From Sphingobacterium composti (lineage in GTDB: Bacteria > Bacteroidota > Bacteroidia > Sphingobacteriales > Sphingobacteriaceae): 64,000 nt of DNA. The stretch covers positions 1-64,000 of the forward strand of contig NZ_WUQZ01000012.1 of assembly GCF_009829075.1 (NCBI RefSeq), given 5' to 3'. Shown one piece after another: positions 28,701 through 36,128 of the stretch (position 1 is the stretch's first letter; the number at the start of each line of letters is the position of its first letter). Made by a program: the position numbers and the translations under genes. The notes beneath the pieces were generated by a model. The model saw only the letters and a list, made by a program, of their open reading frames with translations. It ran no database searches and was not told where the DNA came from.

Positions 28701-29231
28701 AGATTCAATTATGGTCTAAGAGTTGGTGCAGATTATAAAGGTGTAGATTTTTCTGTTTTCTTTCAAGGTGTAGGAAAACGCGAAGTATGGGGACAAGGAT
28801 TCTTGGCACAAGCGGGATGGCACGTTTCAGATGGCGCAATGCCGGCTACTTTTGTAGATGATTATTGGACACCAGACAACACAGGAGCGTATTATCCAGC
28901 AGCTTATAGTAATGGCGGGACTGCTGATATTAATAATATGCAAGTGCAAAGTAAATACTTGTTGGATATGTCTTATTTACGTATCAAAACGTTGTCGTTA
29001 GGTTATACATTGCCAATTACATTGACTGAAAGAGCTAAATTGAGCAAGGTGAGAATTTACACATCTTTCGAAAATTTCTTCACTTGGGATAATTTAAGAG
29101 GTCTACCAATTGACCCTGAAGAGGTTTCTGGATATTCAATTTTCAATACAAGTAATTATAACTCTGGAAGAACAGGGGTAGGTGTACCGACGTTTAAAAG
29201 TGCATCTTTTGGATTACAGTTAACATTCTAA
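25758..29231 (+). CDS. SusC/RagA-type TonB-dependent transporter (pair 4)
   Basis: 1157 residues beginning MRKLVLFSIALGMSLPSFAF (signal peptide), then a carboxypeptidase-D-like domain (about 45-120), the DEVVVVGYGTQRRGNVTGAV linker, a plug with TVLKDAAASSIYGAKAATG and a barrel containing DLNGDGEIDNGDG, KYLLDMSYLRIKTLSLGY and FENFFTWDNLRGLPIDPEEV. Its length and many segments match the SusC at 15355, so the two SusC/SusD pairs look like an ancestral duplication now flanking the NamZ/GHL10/phosphoesterase genes. It starts a new unit after the terminator at 25569-25594. The substrate is inferred to be related to that of pair 3. Confidence 0.93.
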   Translation: MRKLVLFSIALGMSLPSFAFIHMNKRVDISTGLSSSLSKFPNQQQIQGTVTSTAGPVVGATVSIPGGSSTQTDENGRFSISASIGSKLRVSIIGYSSKEVVVSSTTMNIALDEEGTSLDEVVVVGYGTQRRGNVTGAVSTVNIKENLEGRTVVDVGRAIQGTTPGLNVTIPSGEVGSDPVIKIRGAVASITGSSSPLILLDNVEIPSILYVNPDDVESITVLKDAAASSIYGAKAATGVVLITTKTGAAGKPSINYSNNFSFQNPYKKFEMGTINALKYSIDALERVGGTVYGAFYALDKNSYEKALEWENKYGGKLGPNDPTVYGRDWYVDPAVPGRKYGLRTYDPYEYMVREWAPTNTHNFSVSGTSGKTQYSTTFAAVDQSGMIKPGNMDNFTRYNAGLRLSTELTDYLTMRGGMMYSKRTKSYPYATNSSTADPWLYIYRWSSLYPMGYDELGNPIRSPWSENEFANDAAMKRAYVNANVGTTLKLKSNWKVDIDYTYTNEDYKWDRNGTRFTGANSWVAARERKDASGNSVYVNSDGEVVAAGSPGAMLAYDLINETYTANGSNPDHIYQRSEDEYKHTLNAFTTYDWNVNADHHFKFILGTNIVTSHGNYHWTQRTNLLDITNPQFDLAVGEITGSGGEYWEAQVGYFGRVNYAFKNKYLFEGNIRYDGSSKFPTDLKWRWFPSMSAGWVVSEESFMESLKPVISFLKFRGSWGVIGNQSVPNDLYVANMEPSQSTWIAGNAKVVTVSSPALRYPNVYWEDIETLNGGMDARFLNNKLGLTVEWYKRSTNNMFGLLDGTTWTIGGTAPVLNRGSLVTKGYEIALDYNHRFDNGLGINLRANFDDAKSRVYGYTPSRVTGALYDGSVYGDIWGYETDRLYQMDDFVLGADGKPQLVTLTPEMTKYNTSGGGKAYLLKDNADGSKPIYQSRLENSANFDFGPGDVKFKDLNGDGEIDNGDGTVDNPGDRKIIGNTTPRFNYGLRVGADYKGVDFSVFFQGVGKREVWGQGFLAQAGWHVSDGAMPATFVDDYWTPDNTGAYYPAAYSNGGTADINNMQVQSKYLLDMSYLRIKTLSLGYTLPITLTERAKLSKVRIYTSFENFFTWDNLRGLPIDPEEVSGYSIFNTSNYNSGRTGVGVPTFKSASFGLQLTF

Positions 29232-29242
29232 ATGATATCAAC

Positions 29243-31099
29243 ATGAAAAATATAATATATACATTATTGCTGGGGTCAGCATTTACGCTGATGGGTTGTG
29301 ATAGCCTATTGGAACGTCCCGAATTAATAAAGATTCCCGATACTGAAAATAATTATTGGAGAAATGAAAATGATCTTAGGTTATTCGCAAATGATTTTTA
29401 CCCAAATTATTTTGTAGGGTATAATACTGCTTTCGGAACAGCATATGCTCCTTTAACAGGTTATAATTTTTCTGATGATCTAACCTCTCAGGGCGCACAA
29501 GCTAATTTATTGGGAACCATCCCGACAGGCACTGGAGGTTCTACAACGGCTACACCCACGATTTTACGTTTAGAGCATCCAGGTCCTAACTGGAACTTTT
29601 ATTGGGTTAGAAAAGCAAATTTATTGCTTTCAAGATTGGAAAATGTCGCAAAGCCAAATATCTCGGAAGAAGCATTTAAACATTGGACTTCCGTTGGCCG
29701 ATTTTTTCGTGGATATGAGTATTCAAGGCTGGTGAGTAATTTCGGCGATATTCCATATTATGATCAGCAGGTCGCAGTAGATAGCCCTGATGTCATGTAC
29801 AAACCACGCGATGCACGTGGTGAGGTCATGGATAAAGTTTACGATGATTTCAAATTTGTATTGGATAATATGCGTGAAAGTGATGGTACAGGATATGTGA
29901 ATCGTTACGCTGCAGCAGCATTAATCTCTAATTTGATGCTATTTGAGGGCTCTTGGCAGAAATACCATAATCTGGATGGTACACGTGCTAAAAAATACTT
30001 GGAATTGGCTCGGGATGCAGCTCAATATGTGATGAATAGTGGGAAATGGTCTTTTGGCGCTGATTTTAAAAGTTTGTTTGCGTCCGAAAATCTAGCGGGC
30101 AATTCTGAGGTCATTTTCCACAGAATATATGATGATGCATTGGCAGTACGGCATGCGGTAGGATCATACAGTAATGGTACAGAATCGCAAGCTAGATCAG
30201 CAAATTTGGATTTATTAAAGGATTTTATCTGTATAGATGGTAAAGTTTGGCAAAATTCCGTTACGCCTAATGCAAGTAGCTTTAGATTACAAAATTTAGC
30301 AAAAACAAGAGATCCGCGCTTTGAAGCTACTTTCATGGATACGGTAAATACATCAGCTTCGGGAACTTTGGTATATGCGCATAAATTTGCTGGAAGAGAA
30401 GCTCTAGGTTATATTGGATCAAGCTATCCGGCGAAATGGGGATCAAATACAAATACAAATGATGCTCCAATAGTTCGATTAGCGGAAGTTGTTTTAAACT
30501 GGATTGAGGCGAAACAAATATTGGCCGAATTTTATGGCGGTGCTGCGGTAACACAAGGCGATCTGGATAAATCAATTAATGCTATTCGTACACGACCTTT
30601 AGACGCTGTGGCTACGGCGAAAGGTGTTACAAAGACAGCTCCTTTGCTTTTATCAAGTCTGCCAAATGATCCGGAGCGTGATGCTGATGTGACTCCATTA
30701 ATGTGGGAAATCCGTCGCGAAAGACGAATGGAATTTGTTTTTGAATATGCGCGTATTCAAGACATTAGAAGATGGAAAAAATTAGATTACCTCAATTTCC
30801 CAACCGAAGACTATAGATTAGGAGCTTGGATTATTGGGAATGTGGATTTGCGTGATAAAGCAAATCCTGGCAAAATAGCTGCGACATATAAAAATATACT
30901 TCAAGTTAAAAATGCGGCAGGACAAATCATTACTTATGATGGTACTAATGATGCGCAAATGGTCGGCTACTATGTAGTAAGAAATTATGCAACTAGATTG
31001 GCTGTGCAAAATCGTAACTATTTGGCTCCCATCAGTCAACTTCTTATAGACGAATACAAAGATCGTGGGTATACACTTACCCAAACGATCAATTGGTAA
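29243..31099 (+). CDS. SusD/RagB-type surface lipoprotein (pair 4)
   Basis: 618 residues; lipobox TLMGC (Cys19) followed by DSLLERPELIK. Landmarks are DLRLFANDFYPNY, HWTSVGRFFRGYEYSRLV, APIVRLAEVVLNWIEAKQI, SINAIRTRPLDAVA and EIRRERRMEFVFEYARIQDIRRW. It begins 11 bp after SusC. It is paralogous to the SusD at 18830 with the same overall length and motif order. It ends at a very strong terminator. Function: surface capture of the ligand for the partner SusC. Confidence 0.92.
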   Translation: MKNIIYTLLLGSAFTLMGCDSLLERPELIKIPDTENNYWRNENDLRLFANDFYPNYFVGYNTAFGTAYAPLTGYNFSDDLTSQGAQANLLGTIPTGTGGSTTATPTILRLEHPGPNWNFYWVRKANLLLSRLENVAKPNISEEAFKHWTSVGRFFRGYEYSRLVSNFGDIPYYDQQVAVDSPDVMYKPRDARGEVMDKVYDDFKFVLDNMRESDGTGYVNRYAAAALISNLMLFEGSWQKYHNLDGTRAKKYLELARDAAQYVMNSGKWSFGADFKSLFASENLAGNSEVIFHRIYDDALAVRHAVGSYSNGTESQARSANLDLLKDFICIDGKVWQNSVTPNASSFRLQNLAKTRDPRFEATFMDTVNTSASGTLVYAHKFAGREALGYIGSSYPAKWGSNTNTNDAPIVRLAEVVLNWIEAKQILAEFYGGAAVTQGDLDKSINAIRTRPLDAVATAKGVTKTAPLLLSSLPNDPERDADVTPLMWEIRRERRMEFVFEYARIQDIRRWKKLDYLNFPTEDYRLGAWIIGNVDLRDKANPGKIAATYKNILQVKNAAGQIITYDGTNDAQMVGYYVVRNYATRLAVQNRNYLAPISQLLIDEYKDRGYTLTQTINW

Positions 31100-31139
31100 A
31101 ACTTAAATGAGAGAGCAAACTCTCTCATTTAAGTTTTTT
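31099..31139 (+). terminator. Strong terminator between SusD pair 4 and the GH9 gene
   Basis: ACTTAAATGAGAGAG (31101-31115) pairs perfectly with CTCTCTCATTTAAGT (31120-31134) around CAAA, followed by a T run to 31139. The GH9 start is 38 bp further on, so GH9 expression probably relies on read-through or a promoter I cannot identify. Confidence 0.9.
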
Positions 31140-31177
31140 CTACTACATGAAATCAAAATTAATCTCCTATTAAAAAT

Positions 31178-32965
31178 ATGAATGCTATTACGACCTTTTT
31201 ATTATTGCTAATTTCTATCAATATAGTTTCAGCCCAACAGCAGTCTTGGATTCGGGTCAATCAACTGGGGTATTTGCCTGAAAGTAAGAAAGTACTTGTG
31301 TGGGTTGCGAAAGGTGATAAGAAGATAAATTCTTTTGAAGTCATTGATTCGAAAACAAATAAATCCATATATAAAGGTAAAGTCAACAAAGTCTTTGGTA
31401 AATATGGTCCTTTTGATCAAGGCGCAAGGTTAGATATTTCTGCCGTAAAAAAGCCTGGCAATTATTTTGTTAAAACAGATGACGGGACACAATCTCCAGT
31501 TATAAAAATTAATAAGGATGTGTATAAGGGAACGGCGGATTTCGCGTTGCGATATATGCGTCAACAGCGTACCTTGTTCAATCCTTATTTGAAGGACAGT
31601 TGCCACACTCACGACGGCTTCACAATGTATGCCTCTTCCGTAGGGTTGCCAGATAGTACACACATAGATGCTGGCGGAGGCTGGCATGATGCGTCAGATT
31701 ATTTGCAATATTCTACTACTTCTGCTAACGCTACTTTTCATTTGTTAGCTGCATACCGCGATTTTCCTCAGGTATTTTCTGATGAAAAGCAAGCAAATGG
31801 TTTGGATGGAAAAAATGGAATTGCAGATGTGTTGGATGAAGCAAAATGGGGATTGGATTGGTTGTTGAAAATGCACCCAAAGCCAAATATGATGTTCAAT
31901 CAGATCGCAGATGATCGTGATCATTCTGGTTATAGACTGCCAGGTTTGGATTCTCTTTATGGTAGAGGACACGAACGTCCAGTTTATTTCATAGATGGCA
32001 ATCCACAACAACGTGGTAAGTTCATGAATAATACAACAGGTACAAGTTCTACTGCCGCAAAATTTACTAGCGCTTTTTCGTTGGGATATCATCTGCTAAA
32101 AAATTCACATAAAGATTATGCAGAAACTCTAAAAGAAAAGGCTAAAACAGCTTACGATTATGCTTACATCAAACCGGGCGTAACTCAAACAGTATCTGTT
32201 AAATCTCCTTATATATACGCAGAGGACAATTGGGTAGATGATATGGAATTGGCTGAAGTGATGATGTATACATTGAAAAAAGATCCATCTTATCTTAATA
32301 AAAGTTTGAATTTTGCGCGTCAAGAACCTGTTACGCCGTGGATGATTCGCGATACGGCTAATCATTATCAATATTATCCATTTATTAACTTGGGGCATTA
32401 TGAATTAGCTAAAGTTGCACAAGGCAAACAGCGCAAAGAAGTCCTTAAATACTACCAGGATGGGATTGAATATGTGTGGAATAGAGCAAAAGAAAATATG
32501 TTTTACCGTGGCGTGCCTTATATCTGGTGCAGTAATAACTTAACAACATCATTTGCAATCCAAGCTTATTGGTACAAACAATTAACTGGCGATACACAAT
32601 ATGATGAGTTAGAACAAGCAAACTTTGACTGGTTATTTGGTGTAAATCCTTGGGGTACAAGTATGGTAGTTGGTTTACCAGCAGATGGAGATACTCCTGT
32701 GTATCCACACTCATCGTTTACCTATTTGCATAATATGCCGATTGATGGGGGGTTAGTAGATGGACCAGTTTATGCAAGAACGTACAATAATCTTATTGGA
32801 ATTCAGTTATTAAAACCAGATGAGTACGCGGAGTTTCAAAGTGATCTTGTGGTTTACCATGACGATTTTGGAGATTACAGTACCAACGAGCCCACAATGG
32901 ATGGAACAGCATCTTTGATCTACTTATTGTCTGCAAAAGAGGCTGAAAGTAAAAAAAAAAGATAG
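31178..32965 (+). CDS. Glycoside hydrolase family 9 protein; 0-frame part of a GH9-deacetylase fusion
   Basis: 595 residues in this frame. A signal peptide (to about 19, VSAQQ) is followed by an N-terminal Ig-like domain (WIRVNQLGYLPESKK to about 112) and the (alpha/alpha)6 GH9 catalytic domain. Active-site elements are present: GGGWHDASDY with Asp171 and Asp174, the FGVNPWGTSMV segment, and DYSTNEPTMDG with the likely catalytic acid near Glu571. GH9 includes endoglucanases but also exo-glucosaminidases, and the fused deacetylase favours an amino-sugar substrate here. The frame ends a few codons after the catalytic domain, just past a run of ten A (32951-32960), while the -1 frame continues into a deacetylase without a stop. 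It is upstream of MurQ and the symporter. Confidence 0.88.
   Translation: MNAITTFLLLLISINIVSAQQQSWIRVNQLGYLPESKKVLVWVAKGDKKINSFEVIDSKTNKSIYKGKVNKVFGKYGPFDQGARLDISAVKKPGNYFVKTDDGTQSPVIKINKDVYKGTADFALRYMRQQRTLFNPYLKDSCHTHDGFTMYASSVGLPDSTHIDAGGGWHDASDYLQYSTTSANATFHLLAAYRDFPQVFSDEKQANGLDGKNGIADVLDEAKWGLDWLLKMHPKPNMMFNQIADDRDHSGYRLPGLDSLYGRGHERPVYFIDGNPQQRGKFMNNTTGTSSTAAKFTSAFSLGYHLLKNSHKDYAETLKEKAKTAYDYAYIKPGVTQTVSVKSPYIYAEDNWVDDMELAEVMMYTLKKDPSYLNKSLNFARQEPVTPWMIRDTANHYQYYPFINLGHYELAKVAQGKQRKEVLKYYQDGIEYVWNRAKENMFYRGVPYIWCSNNLTTSFAIQAYWYKQLTGDTQYDELEQANFDWLFGVNPWGTSMVVGLPADGDTPVYPHSSFTYLHNMPIDGGLVDGPVYARTYNNLIGIQLLKPDEYAEFQSDLVVYHDDFGDYSTNEPTMDGTASLIYLLSAKEAESKKKR
32951..32962 (+). promoter_or_regulatory. 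A10 run at the GH9/deacetylase frame boundary (possible -1 slippage site)
   Basis: The GH9 frame reads AGT AAA AAA AAA AGA TAG; moving back one base at A_AAA_AAA (32953-32959) gives AAG ATA GTA GAT and enters the deacetylase frame. A purine-rich AAAAGAGG (32935-32942) lies about 10 nt upstream, where a stimulatory Shine-Dalgarno-like element sits in known bacterial -1 frameshift sites, although Bacteroidota use such elements little. A run-length change or sequencing error is the simple alternative. Confidence 0.45.
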
Positions 32966-33645
32966 TAGATAAATTTGGTGCAGTAGTACGTGGTAATCCA
33001 GGGGAAAGAAATGTTAGTTTAGTTTTTACTGGTGACGAATTTCGTGATGGATTACCACATATTAGCGAAGTATTAGAAAAGAAAAATATAAAAGGAGCAT
33101 TTTTTGTTACAGGAAAATTCATAGAAGACAAAAAATCAGCGAAACTGCTCACGAGACTTTCAAGAAAAGGGCATCTTATTGGGCCACATTCGGATCAGCA
33201 TCTATTATACTCCCCTTGGGAAAATCGTGATAGTATGTTGGTGTCTAAAAGTGAATTTGTAAATGATTTAGAAAAAAACGTTGAGCGTTTAGAAAAAATC
33301 GGAATAAAAAGTGGAGATATATTTATCGCGCCATATGAATGGTACAATAAAAAAATTGTAGATTGGTCTGCCGAAATTGGTTTTGAAGTATACAATTTTA
33401 CACCAGGATTGCGTACTCCTGCCGATTATACCTATCCAGAAATGGGCGTGCGCTATATGTCTTCTGACAAAATTTTAGACCAATTATATAATTATGAAAA
33501 AGAAAATGGATTAAATGGTTTTATTATTCTGATACATATTGGTACAGATAAGCGTCGTACAGATAAATTATATAATAGACTGGAAGAAATCATAGATGAT
33601 TTGCTCTTAAAAAATTATAATTTCGTACCGCTAACAAAATTATGA
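32959..33645 (+). CDS. Polysaccharide deacetylase (NodB-like) domain, -1 frame continuation of GH9
   Basis: 228 residues open from 32959 with no start codon near its beginning; the first in-frame ATG (33235) lies well inside the domain, so it can only be whole as an extension of GH9 (combined about 822 residues). NodB-like motifs: SLVFTGDEF (metal/base aspartate region), GHLIGPHSDQH with the two metal-binding histidines of H-S-x-x-H, and IAPYEWYN for the usual RxPY region. The last part, NGFIILIHIGTD, is the typical closing motif. The enzyme would remove acetyl groups from GlcNAc or MurNAc residues. Either the gene is split by a one-base change in the A run or it is joined by frameshifting; separate translation from 33235 would lack the first two motifs. 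Confidence 0.75.
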   Translation, partial: KIVDKFGAVVRGNPGERNVSLVFTGDEFRDGLPHISEVLEKKNIKGAFFVTGKFIEDKKSAKLLTRLSRKGHLIGPHSDQHLLYSPWENRDSMLVSKSEFVNDLEKNVERLEKIGIKSGDIFIAPYEWYNKKIVDWSAEIGFEVYNFTPGLRTPADYTYPEMGVRYMSSDKILDQLYNYEKENGLNGFIILIHIGTDKRRTDKLYNRLEEIIDDLLLKNYNFVPLTKL

Positions 33646-33654
33646 TTGCGTTTT

Positions 33655-33686
33655 TTTGCGTGTTTTGCAAAAAAGTTGCATATTTA
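33655..33686 (+). promoter_or_regulatory. Probable promoter of murQ
   Basis: TTTG (33655-33658), a 20-nt spacer and CATATTTA (33679-33686) approximate the Bacteroidota -33/-7 pattern, 34 bp before the murQ ATG. The -33 half overlaps a T-rich GCGTGTTTT sequence resembling the repeats before namZ. Confidence 0.45.
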
Positions 33687-33720
33687 CGATATTATAACAA
33701 AAATTAAGATTTCGATTTAG

Positions 33721-34536
33721 ATGGTTAATACAACAGAGAAGGATTCGAATTATCAGGATTTGGACAAAATGTCTGTCCTAGAGCTACTTACTAATATTAA
33801 TAACGAAGATAAAACAGTGCCTCTAGCAGTAGAGCGTTCTATTCCTCAAATAGAGGCATTAGTAGAAGTAGCTGTAAAGGGTATGAAAAAGGGTGGTCGA
33901 ATCTTTTATATAGGTGCGGGTACCAGTGGCCGTTTAGGAATTTTGGATGCTTCAGAATGTCCACCAACATATGGAGTACCCTTTGATTGGGTGATTGGTC
34001 TTATTGCTGGTGGTGATACAGCTATCCGCAAAGCAGTAGAGTTTGCAGAAGATGATATGGAGCAAGCTTGGAAAGACTTAGATGAGTATGTAATCACAGA
34101 AAATGATATTATTATCGGTATAGCAGCTTCGGGTACTACACCATATGTTATCGGTGGATTACAAGAAGCAAATGCTCGTGGTATAGCAACTGGATGCGTT
34201 GTATGTAATGGTGGATCACCAATTGCTGCAATTGCAAAATATCCAGTAGAAGTAATAGTGGGTCCAGAATTCGTTACGGGCTCTACACGCATGAAATCAG
34301 GTACAGCACAAAAATTAGTCTTAAATATGATCAGTACTTCGGTGATGATCCAATTAGGTCGTGTGAAAGGTAATAAGATGGTAGATATGCAATTGTCTAA
34401 CCACAAATTAGTAGGACGTGGTGTGCGTATGGTGATGGCGGAGACAGGTGCTGAGGAATTATTAGCTACAGAATTATTGGAGAAATTTGGAAATGTTCGT
34501 CAAGCGATTGAAGCATTTAATCAAAAACAATACTAA
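33721..34536 (+). CDS. murQ: N-acetylmuramic acid 6-phosphate etherase MurQ
   Basis: 271 residues. MurQ cleaves the D-lactyl ether of MurNAc-6-phosphate to give GlcNAc-6-phosphate and D-lactate in the cytoplasm. The SIS fold and the family signature are plain: GRIFYIGAGTSGRLGILDAS followed by ECPPTYGVP, with Glu79 and Glu110 at the positions of the two catalytic glutamates of the E. coli enzyme (83 and 114, constant offset of four), then GIAASGTTPYVIGG and VTGSTRMKSGTAQKLVLNM. It is 75 bp after the deacetylase stop with its own promoter-like sequence, and 16 bp before the symporter gene. It needs a MurNAc kinase to make its substrate; none is in the window. Confidence 0.95.
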   Translation: MVNTTEKDSNYQDLDKMSVLELLTNINNEDKTVPLAVERSIPQIEALVEVAVKGMKKGGRIFYIGAGTSGRLGILDASECPPTYGVPFDWVIGLIAGGDTAIRKAVEFAEDDMEQAWKDLDEYVITENDIIIGIAASGTTPYVIGGLQEANARGIATGCVVCNGGSPIAAIAKYPVEVIVGPEFVTGSTRMKSGTAQKLVLNMISTSVMIQLGRVKGNKMVDMQLSNHKLVGRGVRMVMAETGAEELLATELLEKFGNVRQAIEAFNQKQY

Positions 34537-34552
34537 ACTTTAAAGACTCTAT

Positions 34553-36061
34553 ATGTCGCCTTTAATATTATTATCATTTCTAGTCGTATATTTTGCTGTA
34601 TTGTTAGCAGTATCTTACTTTACATCCAAAAATTCGTCAGATAACTCCACATTCTTTGTTGCAAACCGTAATTCTAAATGGTATTTAGTAGCATTTGGGA
34701 TGATTGGAACTGCCTTATCAGGCGTTACTTTTATTTCTGTGCCAGGAGATATTGGTAATACTCCTGGAGGTTTGTCTCCCAACAACTTTAGTTACTTCCA
34801 ATTTGTATTGGGTAATGCATTAGGTTTCGTCATTATTGCCTATGTGCTACTCCCGCTTTACTATCGAATGAACTTAACTTCTATCTATACATATTTAGAA
34901 GAAAGATTAGGATATAAGAGCTACAAATCAGGAGCAATGATATTTTTGGTATCTCGTACCATTGGTTCTGCTTTTAGACTTTATTTAGTAGCTATTGTAT
35001 TACAACGCTATATTTTTGATGCTTGGAATATTCCATTTATCGTAACAGTAGCAGGATGTTTGTTACTTATTTGGATGTATACCAATAAGGGAGGTCTAAA
35101 GACAATTATCATTACGGATACTTTACAAACAACGTTTTTAGTATTAGCTGTTATATTGTCAATTTATTTTATGGCAGATGGTTTGGGTATTACGGTTGTT
35201 GAAGCATTTGAGAAAGTAAAAGATAGCTCATATTCTAAAGTATTTATTTGGGAAAATCTTTTGGGTGATACAAGACATTTCTGGAAACATATCATAGGTG
35301 GTGCTTTCGTTACTATTGCAATGACAGGACTTGACCAAGATTTGATGCAGAAAAACCTAAGTATGAAAACTATTGGTGAAGCACAAAAAAACATGATGAC
35401 TTTTACATCAATTTTTGTGGTAATCAATATCTTCTTCTTGTGTGTTGGTGCGTTATTATATTTCTATGCTGAGGCAAATGGTATTAATGTGAAAGATTTA
35501 GGTAAATCTGATTATTTATATCCAGAGATTGCTTTACGTCATTTGGGCTTATTACCAGGTATTGTCTTTATGATGGGGTTGACGGCAGCTACATTTGCAA
35601 CGACAGATTCGGCTTTGACTGCATTGACGACTTCATACTGTGTGGACTTCTTAGGGTTTAACAAGAAAGAAAATCCAAATGATCCGAAGTTGGTAAAACA
35701 GAGAAATATAGTACACATGGCATTTTCAATAGTTATGTTACTTGTAATTCTATTGTTCCACGTTATCAACGATGATTCGGTAGTTTCGGCTATTTTCAAA
35801 ATCGCTGGTTATACTTATGGTCCATTATTGGGATTATTTGCTTTCGGTATTTTGACCAAACGTCAAGTTAATGACAATCTAGTACCATACATTTGTGTGT
35901 TAGCTCCGATACTAATTTGGTTGTTTACATTGTATGTTTTACCACATACCACATATAAGATTGGTTTCGAATTAATCGTTTACAACGGTCTGATTACTTT
36001 CTTAATGTTGTGGTTTACTTCTCCAGGAAGAGCTTCAGATAAACAATTATCTGCTAAATAA
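34553..36061 (+). CDS. Sodium:solute symporter, probable MurNAc importer (MurT-like)
   Basis: 502 residues with about 13 hydrophobic segments and SSS-family landmarks: FFVANRNSKWYLVAFGMIGT, ALSGVTFISVPGDIG near 58, and TGLDQDLMQKNLS. A symporter of this superfamily encoded beside murQ in Tannerella forsythia (MurT) takes up MurNAc across the inner membrane. The 16-bp spacing to murQ supports the same task here, which is inference from context. It would carry free MurNAc (released by NamZ) together with sodium into the cytoplasm. It ends the block; the next gene has its own promoter. Confidence 0.82.
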   Translation: MSPLILLSFLVVYFAVLLAVSYFTSKNSSDNSTFFVANRNSKWYLVAFGMIGTALSGVTFISVPGDIGNTPGGLSPNNFSYFQFVLGNALGFVIIAYVLLPLYYRMNLTSIYTYLEERLGYKSYKSGAMIFLVSRTIGSAFRLYLVAIVLQRYIFDAWNIPFIVTVAGCLLLIWMYTNKGGLKTIIITDTLQTTFLVLAVILSIYFMADGLGITVVEAFEKVKDSSYSKVFIWENLLGDTRHFWKHIIGGAFVTIAMTGLDQDLMQKNLSMKTIGEAQKNMMTFTSIFVVINIFFLCVGALLYFYAEANGINVKDLGKSDYLYPEIALRHLGLLPGIVFMMGLTAATFATTDSALTALTTSYCVDFLGFNKKENPNDPKLVKQRNIVHMAFSIVMLLVILLFHVINDDSVVSAIFKIAGYTYGPLLGLFAFGILTKRQVNDNLVPYICVLAPILIWLFTLYVLPHTTYKIGFELIVYNGLITFLMLWFTSPGRASDKQLSAK

Positions 36062-36076
36062 TAAAGGTTTAAGTGA

Positions 36077-36108
36077 TTTGTGTGTGCAAAAAATTAACAC
36101 TAAGTTTG
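36077..36108 (+). promoter_or_regulatory. Promoter of the purine nucleoside phosphorylase gene
   Basis: TTTG (36077-36080), exactly 20 nt, then TAAGTTTG (36101-36108): a full match to the Bacteroidota TTTG/TAnnTTTG promoter. The start codon is 21 bp after the -7 element. Confidence 0.72.
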
Positions 36109-36128
36109 AGTATTAGTTTTTTGTACAC

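Noticed and set aside
33235..33645. A separate 136-residue deacetylase starting at the ATG at 33235
   Set aside because: This start lies inside the NodB domain and would lose the first two catalytic motifs, which are readable in the same frame upstream to 32959.
33906..34406. 166-codon open frame on the minus strand inside murQ
   Set aside because: It lies wholly opposite a well-supported murQ, resembles no family, and is explained by codon bias of the sense gene.
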